Part shown: piece by piece, positions 32,354 to 38,996 of the stretch
Layout: every line of letters begins with the position of its first letter
Position numbering within the stretch: the stretch's first letter is position 1
NCBI RefSeq assembly: GCF_022842045.1
Contig: NZ_JALHQI010000020.1
Location: 1-43,819 of the forward strand
Source: Arenimonas sp.
Lineage (GTDB): Bacteria > Pseudomonadota > Gammaproteobacteria > Xanthomonadales > Xanthomonadaceae
DNA: 43,819 bases
Reading direction: 5' to 3'
Made by a program: the position numbers and the translations under genes
Notes under the pieces: model-generated
What the model was told of the DNA's origin: nothing
What the model saw: only the letters and a program-made list of their open reading frames with translations
The model's database searches: none

Positions 32354-33808
32354 TCAGTCCGGCTCCACCATCAGCGCGTCGGCGGCCTCGGCGCAGAACT
32401 CGCCCTCCCACTTCGCCATCAGCGCCAGGTACAGCAGCTTCTCGAACTCGGGGCGGAAACGGCGGATCACCGAATCCGGGTCGGGCATCAGCTTGGCGTC
32501 GGCGATCAGGCCGAAATGCACCGCGCCGTTGTAGCTCAGGATCGAGATGCCCAGGCCGATCGAGCCGGTCTGCGGCACCCAGAACATCAGGTCGGTGATC
32601 TTGCTGCCGCCGAAGTACAGCGGCATCTGCGGGCCCGGCACGTTGGTGGCCACGGCCGAGGCCTTGCGGCTGAACATCTCCAGCGCGAAGGCCTGCACCG
32701 CCGGCGGCGCCATGCCCACCGCCGCCAGCGCGCCGAACGTGGCCACGGCCTGGCGCGACTTGCGCAGCACGCGCATGCAGGCGGCGATGCGTTCGAGCCG
32801 GCGCATCGGGTTGGATTCCCCCACGGGCAGCTCCAGGAACACCAGGCCGAAGTGGTTGCCCAGCTGCTTGGCGTGCTCCAGCGGCCGCAGGTTCACCGGC
32901 ACGGTGGCGCGGATGGTGATGCCCTCGAGCTGCTCGCCACGCTCGAGCATGTAGCTGCGCAGCGCGCCCGTGGCCGAGGCCAGCAGGATGTCGTTGACCG
33001 TGCAGCGCAGCGCGCGGCTCACCGACTTCACTTCCTCCAGCGGCAGCGGCTCGGCCCAGGCCACGCGCTTGCTGACGCCCAGCCGGCCCTTGAGCACGGT
33101 TTCCGGGTCGTCCGCCAGCGACAGCGCCAGGCCGACTTCCTTGGCGATGTCCACGCCCTCGGTGGCCAGCACCGCCGCCAGCGTCGGGTCGCGGTAGATG
33201 TCCATGCCCTTCTCGAGCATCTTGTTGCCCAGCTGCATGTAGCGGTCGATGGCGCCGACCCGCTGCGCCACCGGGGCATGCTCTTCCTTCTTCAGCCAGC
33301 GCTTGGCCAGCGCGGCCTTGCGCTTGGGGTTCTCGCCCATCTCGGTCAGCGACAGCAGCACCTGCACCAGGGCGATGCCGTCGGCATAGCAGTGGTGGAT
33401 GCGCGAGATCAGGGCCGAGCCACCGCCAAATTTCTCGACCAGGTGGAACTGCCAGAGCGGCTTGGTCTTGTCGAGCGGCGTGGACGCCATCTGGCTGGTC
33501 AGGCGCTCGAGCTCGCGCTTGCCGCCCTTGCCCGGCAGCGCGGTCAGGCGCACGTGCCAGTCGAGGTCGAAATCGGCGTCGTCCTGCCAGAAGGCGCCGG
33601 TGGGCGTGTCCACCGCCTTCTGCCGGAAGCGCGGGTAGGCCAGGAACTTGGTCTCGATGACCTTGCGCAGGGTGCGGATGTCGAGCGGCGTCTCGAACAT
33701 CATCACGCCGGTGATCATCATCAGGTTGGTGGGCCGCTCCATGCGCAGCCAGGCGGTGTCCACCCGCGACATCGGCGACTTGCGGATCCTGGTGCGCGCC
33801 TCGGCCAT
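32354..33808 (-). CDS. Wax ester synthase/diacylglycerol acyltransferase-like O-acyltransferase
   Basis: A 484-residue WS/DGAT (WSD family) enzyme. The acyltransferase motif HHCYADG is at 138-144 (HHxxxDG), preceded by PLDKTKPLWQFHLVE; downstream are AEPLPLEEVKSVSRALRCTV then NDILLASATGAL, TVPVNLRP, NHFGLVFLELPVGESNP, TNVPGPQMPLYFGG and a C-terminal LSYNGAVHFGLIAD. Such enzymes make wax esters or triacylglycerol from acyl-CoA. The length and motif integrity suggest an active enzyme. Its gene begins 48 nt after the photolyase gene stop on the same strand, so it may share that transcript. Confidence 0.9.
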   Translation of the reverse strand: MAEARTRIRKSPMSRVDTAWLRMERPTNLMMITGVMMFETPLDIRTLRKVIETKFLAYPRFRQKAVDTPTGAFWQDDADFDLDWHVRLTALPGKGGKRELERLTSQMASTPLDKTKPLWQFHLVEKFGGGSALISRIHHCYADGIALVQVLLSLTEMGENPKRKAALAKRWLKKEEHAPVAQRVGAIDRYMQLGNKMLEKGMDIYRDPTLAAVLATEGVDIAKEVGLALSLADDPETVLKGRLGVSKRVAWAEPLPLEEVKSVSRALRCTVNDILLASATGALRSYMLERGEQLEGITIRATVPVNLRPLEHAKQLGNHFGLVFLELPVGESNPMRRLERIAACMRVLRKSRQAVATFGALAAVGMAPPAVQAFALEMFSRKASAVATNVPGPQMPLYFGGSKITDLMFWVPQTGSIGLGISILSYNGAVHFGLIADAKLMPDPDSVIRRFRPEFEKLLYLALMAKWEGEFCAEAADALMVEPD

Positions 33809-33856
33809 GTCCCCTCCCCGGTGAAGGGGCAGGATGCCGCCTGCGGCGCGCGGGCG

Positions 33857-35305
33857 TCAACGCTCAGCGGGCGGCTTGGCCTTGGGACCGGAGTAGGCCT
33901 CGAGCGCGGCCTCGCGGCTGGCCTTGAGATCCACGATGGGCCGGGCCGGGTAATCCGGGGCCAGCTGCCGCAGCAGGGCCGGCTGCTCCCACGGCGCCGC
34001 GAGCGCGGAATCGGGCAGTTTCGCCAGCTCCGGTACCCAGCGGCGGATGTACTTGCCGGCCGGGTCGAACTTCTCGGCCTGGGCGATCGGGCTGAAGATG
34101 CGGAAGTACGGCGCGGCGTCGGCGCCGGTGCCGGCGGTCCACTGCCAGCCCTGGGTGTTGTTGGGCAGGTCGGCATCGACCAGCGTGTCCCAGAACCAGC
34201 GCGCACCGTGCAGCCAGTGGTAGCGCAGGTTCTTGGTCAGGAAGCTGGCCACCACCATCCGCAGGCGGTTGTGCATCCAGCCGGTGTGCCAGAGCTCGCG
34301 CATGCCGGCGTCCACGATCGGCACGCCGGTGCGGCCGCGCTGCCAGGCGTGCAGGTGCGCGGCGTCCGGCTTCGCCCAGCGGAACTCCTTGAACTTCGGG
34401 TTGAGGTTCTCGTTGGCCGTGTGCGGGAAGTGGAACAGCAAGTGGTGGCTGAATTCGCGCCAGCCCAGCTCGCTCAGGAAATGGTCGACGTCGGGCTGCA
34501 CCGCCGCCGGCCAGCGCCGCGCCAGCACCGTGGCGACGATGCGACGCGGCGAGATCTCGCCGAAGTGCAGGTGCGGCGACAGCTTCGAGGTGGCGATGCG
34601 GTCCGGGTAGTTGCGCTGCTCCTTGTAGCCGGTGGCGGCGCCGTCGAGGAAGGCATCGAGCAGCTCGGCTGCGCCGGCTTCGCCCGGCTGCCAGTGCTCC
34701 CAGAAGCCGACGTCCCAGCGCGGCTCGGGCGCGCGCGGCTCCAGCTTCAGGTCGGCGACGTCCAGGCCCGCCAGCCGCGGCGGCGGCTCGGGCAGGCGCG
34801 CGGGCGCGGCGGGCGGGGCCTGCGGGTCCAGGCGCTGGCGCGCGTTCTTCCAGAACGGCGTGAACACCCGGTAGGGGTCGCCGCCGCCGGTCTGCACCGT
34901 CCAGGGCTCGACCAGCAGCGCGGCGTTGTGGCTTTCCACGGTGAGGCCGCGGGACTTCAGGCCCTGCTTGATCCGGGTGTCGCGGGCGATCGAGGCCGGT
35001 TCATACAGGCGGTTCCAGTGCAGGGCCTCGGCCTGGGTTTCGGCGATGAGCTTCTCGAGTTCGGCCAGGCTGTCGCCGCGCCGGATCACCAGCCGCGAAC
35101 CGCGCGCGCGCAGGTCGGCGTCCAGCGCCAGCAGCGAGCGATGCAGCCAGGCATGCGTGGCGGCGCCCGGCGCCCACGGCGCCTCTTCCTCCGGCGCGTG
35201 GATATAAATGCAGACGGGCGCCTGCCCCGCGCGCAGCGCGGCCTGCAAGGCCGGGTTGTCGTCCAGCCGCAGGTCGCGGCGGAACCAGATCAGGGCATGG
35301 GCCAT
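33857..35305 (-). CDS. phrB: Deoxyribodipyrimidine photolyase (class I CPD photolyase)
   Basis: A 482-residue FAD photolyase. N-terminal antenna domain: MAHALIWFRRDLRLDDNPAL, with VCIYIHAPEEEAPWAPG. C-terminal FAD domain: TSKLSPHLHFGEISPRRI, ELGWREFSHHLLFHFPHTAN, GRTGVPIVDAGMRELWHTGW then MHNRLRMVVASFL, and DLPNNTQGWQWTAGTGADAA. The last segment and the tryptophans needed for electron transfer are present. It splits cyclobutane pyrimidine dimers using blue light. It follows the SDR gene by 9 nt. Confidence 0.95.
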   Translation of the reverse strand: MAHALIWFRRDLRLDDNPALQAALRAGQAPVCIYIHAPEEEAPWAPGAATHAWLHRSLLALDADLRARGSRLVIRRGDSLAELEKLIAETQAEALHWNRLYEPASIARDTRIKQGLKSRGLTVESHNAALLVEPWTVQTGGGDPYRVFTPFWKNARQRLDPQAPPAAPARLPEPPPRLAGLDVADLKLEPRAPEPRWDVGFWEHWQPGEAGAAELLDAFLDGAATGYKEQRNYPDRIATSKLSPHLHFGEISPRRIVATVLARRWPAAVQPDVDHFLSELGWREFSHHLLFHFPHTANENLNPKFKEFRWAKPDAAHLHAWQRGRTGVPIVDAGMRELWHTGWMHNRLRMVVASFLTKNLRYHWLHGARWFWDTLVDADLPNNTQGWQWTAGTGADAAPYFRIFSPIAQAEKFDPAGKYIRRWVPELAKLPDSALAAPWEQPALLRQLAPDYPARPIVDLKASREAALEAYSGPKAKPPAER

Positions 35306-35314
35306 GGCGCGGAC

Positions 35315-36055
35315 TCAGGCGGTCTTGACGTAGGGTCGCACCGCCTGGAAGCCGCCGTCGAGGCCAATCACCTGGCCGCTGATCCAGCCCGCGGCATCCG
35401 ACAGCAGGAATGCGCCGAGCGCGGCCGCGTCCTCCGCCTCGCCGTGGCGGCCGAGCGGGTACTGGCCGGCGATGGCCTTCGCGGCGGCCTCGTTCGACAG
35501 CATGCGTTCGGTGGCGGGCGTACGCATCAGGCCCGGCGCGATCGCATTCACCCGCAGGCCGGCGCCGGAGAAATCGGCGGCCAGCGAGCGCACCAGGGCT
35601 TCGACGCCGCCCTTGGCCATGGCGATGGCCGCGTGGTTGGCGACGCCGATGCCGGCCGCCACCGAGCTGAAGAACAGCAGCGCGCCCGGCGCCGGCGCCT
35701 TCTGCACCCGCGGCGCGTAGGCCTTGGCGACGAAGAAGGCGCTGTCGAGGTTGGCGGCCAGGCAGGCGCGGTACTGCGCCTCGGTGGTGCGGCCGATCGG
35801 CGCGATCAGGATGGCGCCGGCGCAATGCGCCACCGCGTCGGGGACCTGGCCGAAGGCCTCGGTGGCGCGGGCGACGGCGGCTTCGGCGCCGTCCTCGGTG
35901 GCGACGTCGGCGACGATGGCGAGCTCACCCTCGGACAACGCGAGTTCGTCGGCGCGACGGGAGGCCAGCGCCAGGCGCCAGCCGGCGTCCCGCAGCTGCG
36001 CGGCCAGGGCAGTGGCGACGCCGCCGGAGGCGCCGGTGATCAGGCAGGTTTTCAT
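35315..36055 (-). CDS. SDR-fold protein lacking the catalytic Tyr
   Basis: A 246-residue short-chain dehydrogenase/reductase-like protein. The cofactor loop is TGASGGVATAL, where the third Gly of TGxxxGxG is Ala. The catalytic Ser is present (LLFFSSVAAG), but the position 13 residues later, normally the Tyr of YxxxK, is Ile (ANHAAIAMAKGGVEAL); Lys is kept. The end GWISGQVIGLDGGFQAVRPY is standard. It therefore may bind NAD(P) without ordinary SDR catalysis. It sits between the two photolyase genes (9 and 32 nt), so a role tied to light repair, perhaps binding or supplying a chromophore, is possible but unproven. Confidence 0.85.
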   Translation of the reverse strand: MKTCLITGASGGVATALAAQLRDAGWRLALASRRADELALSEGELAIVADVATEDGAEAAVARATEAFGQVPDAVAHCAGAILIAPIGRTTEAQYRACLAANLDSAFFVAKAYAPRVQKAPAPGALLFFSSVAAGIGVANHAAIAMAKGGVEALVRSLAADFSGAGLRVNAIAPGLMRTPATERMLSNEAAAKAIAGQYPLGRHGEAEDAAALGAFLLSDAAGWISGQVIGLDGGFQAVRPYVKTA

Positions 36056-36087
36056 GGGTGTCCCGTCAGGAAGTCAGCCCACGCACC

Positions 36088-37659
36088 CTACCCGTCCACC
36101 CCGTGTTTCGACCGTGAATCCGGCGCCAGCGCCGCACGCAGGGCCTGCGCCTGGGCCCGGATCGCCGCCACCTCGGCCGCTGGCTTGCGCGCGAGGTTCT
36201 TCCACTGCAGCGCCGTGCGCGGATGGCGGGCGAACTTCGCCTCGTGCCGGGCCAGGAAATCCCAGTACAGCGTGGTGAACGGGCAGGCCTGTTCGCCCAC
36301 CGCCACGCCGGGCTTGAAGCGGCAGCCGGCGCAGTGGTTCGACATCTTCTGGAGGTACGCGCCCGAGGCGGCGTAGGGCTTGCTGGTCATGCGGCCGTCG
36401 TCGGCGTACTGGCTCATGCCCAGCACGTTCGGAAGTTCCACCCACTCCACCGCATCCACGTAGACCGCCAGGTACCATTCGTGCACCTCGCGCGGCCGCA
36501 CGCCCAGCAGCAGCGCGAACAGGCCGGTGACCATCAGGCGCTGGATGTGGTGGGCGTAGCCGAGGTCAAGCGTCTGCCGCAGCGCATCGCGCAGGCAGGC
36601 CATGTCGGTGTCGCCGGTCCAGTAGAAGTCCGGCAGCGGCGCCTCGGCGCCCAGGGCGTTTTCCTCGAGGAAGCCCGGCATGCGCTGCCAGTAGACGCCA
36701 CGCACGAATTCGCGCCAGCCCATCACCTGCCGGATGAAACCCTCTACCGCTTCGATGGGCGCATGGCCATCGCGGTACGCCTGCTCCGCCGCCGCCACGA
36801 CCGCGCGCGGCGGCAGCAACTTGAGGTTCATCGCCGCCGACAGCCGCGAGTGGTAGAGCCAGGGCTCGCCCTCCCACATCGCATCCTGGTAGCGGCCGAA
36901 CAGCGGCAGCCGGTGCGCGATGAAGTCGTCCAGCGCCGCCTGCGCCTGCGCCGCCGTCAGCGGCCAGTCGAAGCCGTCGAGCCGGCCCGGATGCGCGGCG
37001 AAGCGTTCGTTGACCAGCGCCAGCACGCGCCGCGTGGTCTCGTCCGGCGCGAAGGCGCGCGGCGCCGGCAGCAGCCCCGGCCCGCGCTTGTCGAAACGGC
37101 CTCGGTTGTCGTGGTCGAAGTTCCATTGGCCACCGACCGGTTCGCCGTCCTGCATCAGCACGCCTTCGCGCTTGCGCAGCCAGCGGTAGAAGAATTCGAG
37201 GCGGTATTCCTTGCGCTTGCCGGCCCAGTCGGCGAAATCATCGTCGTCGCAGTAGAAGTGCCGGTCCGGGCGCTCGATCCAGCGCACGCCCGCGGCCTCG
37301 CACACCTTGGGCAGCGACTGCGCCAGCCGCCACTCGCCGGGCCGCACGGCCAGCAGCTTGGCCGGCTTCAGCGCGGCGAGGTCGGCGGCCAGTGCGGATT
37401 CGAGGTCCGGGTGCGCGTGCTCGTCGAGTGCGAGGTAGTGCACGGTGTACCCGCGCGCCCGAAGGGCCTCGCGGAACTGGCGCATGGCGGCCAGGAAGAT
37501 GGCGATGCGCGGCTTGGTGCTCCAGACCTGGGTCGCCTCGTGCGCGACCTCGGCCATCCAGACCGCATCACGGGCCGGGTCGAAGTCGTCGAACACCGCC
37601 GAGTCGGCGTCGAGCTGGTCACCGAGGACCAGGACCAGATTGCGGAGTTGTAGGGCCAT
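36088..37659 (-). CDS. Fe-S cluster bacterial (6-4) photolyase/cryptochrome (PhrB/CryPro-type)
   Basis: A 523-residue member of the FeS-BCP family. The N-terminus is LRNLVLVLGDQLDADSAVFD, followed by AEVAHEATQVWSTKPRIAIF. The four cluster cysteines are C355, C443, C446 and C459; the spacing equals that of Agrobacterium PhrB (C350, C438, C441, C454) exactly. FAD-domain features include QVMGWREFVRGVYWQRMPGF and HHIQRLMVTGLFALLLGVRP then WYLAVYVDAVEWVELPNVLG. It would repair (6-4) photoproducts or act as a photoreceptor. It is the first gene of the cry-SDR-phr group. Confidence 0.92.
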   Translation of the reverse strand: MALQLRNLVLVLGDQLDADSAVFDDFDPARDAVWMAEVAHEATQVWSTKPRIAIFLAAMRQFREALRARGYTVHYLALDEHAHPDLESALAADLAALKPAKLLAVRPGEWRLAQSLPKVCEAAGVRWIERPDRHFYCDDDDFADWAGKRKEYRLEFFYRWLRKREGVLMQDGEPVGGQWNFDHDNRGRFDKRGPGLLPAPRAFAPDETTRRVLALVNERFAAHPGRLDGFDWPLTAAQAQAALDDFIAHRLPLFGRYQDAMWEGEPWLYHSRLSAAMNLKLLPPRAVVAAAEQAYRDGHAPIEAVEGFIRQVMGWREFVRGVYWQRMPGFLEENALGAEAPLPDFYWTGDTDMACLRDALRQTLDLGYAHHIQRLMVTGLFALLLGVRPREVHEWYLAVYVDAVEWVELPNVLGMSQYADDGRMTSKPYAASGAYLQKMSNHCAGCRFKPGVAVGEQACPFTTLYWDFLARHEAKFARHPRTALQWKNLARKPAAEVAAIRAQAQALRAALAPDSRSKHGVDG

Positions 37660-37693
37660 GGCGGAAGTCTGTCCCCTGCCCCGTGCAGGAAAT

Positions 37694-37757
37694 GTAGGAG
37701 GGACTTCAGTCCCGAAGCGCTTGCGCTGGAAAGCTTCGGGACTGAAGTCCCTCCTAC
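37694..37757. repeat. REP-like palindrome, family B (copy 1), overlapping the alr stop
   Basis: A perfect 25-bp inverted repeat (37694-37718 with 37733-37757) around a 14-nt loop. It begins GTAGGAGGGACTTCAGTCCC. The alr stop TAG (complement of 37754-37756) is part of the repeat. Related copies lie at 42028-42070 and 42298-42342. It is probably both a mobile REP element and the alr terminator. Confidence 0.88.
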
Positions 37758-38881
37758 AGGTCCCCGCCCAGGTATTCGCGGGGGATGCGCGTGTTCAGGC
37801 CCACCAGGATTTCGTAGGGAATGGTGCCGGCCGCCCGCGCCACGTCCTCGCAGCGGATCGCCTGGCCGTCCTGGCGGCCGATCAGCACCACCTCGTCCTC
37901 GTTGTAGCCGGTGCCGCCCGGCCCGAGGTCGGCCATGAACTGGTCCATGCAGATGCGCCCGGCGATCGGCAGGCGGCGACCGCGCACCAGCACCTCGCCG
38001 CGCGAGGACAGTGACCGCGGGAAGCCATCGCCGTAGCCGATCGGGATGGTCACCATTCGGGTGTCCACCTTCGGCGCCCAGGTCGCGCCATAACTCACCG
38101 GCTGCCCCGCCGGCACCACCTTGAAGTAGACCACCTGCGAGACCAGCGACATCACCGGCCGCAGGTCCAGGGCCGTGCGCGAGTCCGGGTCGGGCAGCAC
38201 GCCGTAGAGCGCGATGCCCGGGCGAACCAGGTCCAGGCAGGTATCCGGGAAGTTCAGCACGCCGCCCGAATTGGCCAGGTGCCGGATCGGCATCGGCACG
38301 CCGAGGCGGTCGAAGTGGGCGCAGGCCTCGAGGAAGCGTTCGAGCTGCTGCGCGGTCATCGGCGAGTCCGGCTCGTCGGAGCAGGCCAGGTGCGAGTACA
38401 CGCCCTTGACCGTGCACCAGCGCGAGGCCACCGCCGCTTCGATGAAGGGCCCGGCGCGATAGCTGTGCACGCCGATGCGCTCCATCCCGGTGTCGATCTT
38501 GAGATGGATGGTGGCCTTCCGGCCCAGCGCCTCGGCCGCCGCCTCGACCTGGCGCAGCTTGTCGATCGAGGAGACGGTGATCTCGAGGTCTTCGCGGATC
38601 AGCTCAGCCGCCTGCGGCCCGAAGATGCCGCCCATCACCAGGATCGGCAGGGTGATGCCTGCGCGACGCAAGGCCACGCCCTCTTCGAGGAAGGCCACGC
38701 CGAGCTGCTCGATGCCCTGCGCCTGCAGGTGCCGCGCCACCGGCACCAGGCCGTGGCCGTAGGCATTGGCCTTCACCACGCCCATCACCGGAACACCGGC
38801 CGCAGCCCGCAGCACCCGAAGGTTATGCGTGAGCGCGTCCAGGTCGACGCAGATGCGGGTCGGGCGGGCGGTGTCGGTCAT
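37754..38881 (-). CDS. alr: Alanine racemase
   Basis: A 375-residue PLP enzyme making D-alanine for peptidoglycan. The PLP lysine is K37 (VVKANAYGHGLVPVARH), and the second catalytic residue is the Tyr in VSYGATWAPKVDTRMVTIPI then GYGDGFPRSLSS. Other motifs: HLKIDTGMERIGV and LANSGGVLNF, VRPGIALYGVLPDP, RICMDQFMADLG. The start ATG at 38881 (MTDTARPTRICVDLDAL) is normal. It lies 115 bp downstream of dnaB on the same strand, the common dnaB-alr order of gammaproteobacteria. Its last codon context is supplied by the REP-like repeat. Confidence 0.96.
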   Translation of the reverse strand: MTDTARPTRICVDLDALTHNLRVLRAAAGVPVMGVVKANAYGHGLVPVARHLQAQGIEQLGVAFLEEGVALRRAGITLPILVMGGIFGPQAAELIREDLEITVSSIDKLRQVEAAAEALGRKATIHLKIDTGMERIGVHSYRAGPFIEAAVASRWCTVKGVYSHLACSDEPDSPMTAQQLERFLEACAHFDRLGVPMPIRHLANSGGVLNFPDTCLDLVRPGIALYGVLPDPDSRTALDLRPVMSLVSQVVYFKVVPAGQPVSYGATWAPKVDTRMVTIPIGYGDGFPRSLSSRGEVLVRGRRLPIAGRICMDQFMADLGPGGTGYNEDEVVLIGRQDGQAIRCEDVARAAGTIPYEILVGLNTRIPREYLGGDL

Positions 38882-38996
38882 GGCCGGATTGTATCTTGGC
38901 TGGCCCTGGCGCCGTCGTCACCGGGAAAGCGACCTTCGCTTCCGCGGTGGCACTGGCGTCAGATATAAAGCGCTTCCGCGGCAGCCACGGCGCCGG

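Noticed and set aside
32294..36376. A plus-strand open frame of about 1360 codons opposite the acyltransferase, photolyase and SDR genes
   Set aside because: It is antisense to four well-supported genes with clear motifs, its translation is low-complexity (His/Arg/Gly/Gln-rich), and long antisense frames are expected at this GC3.
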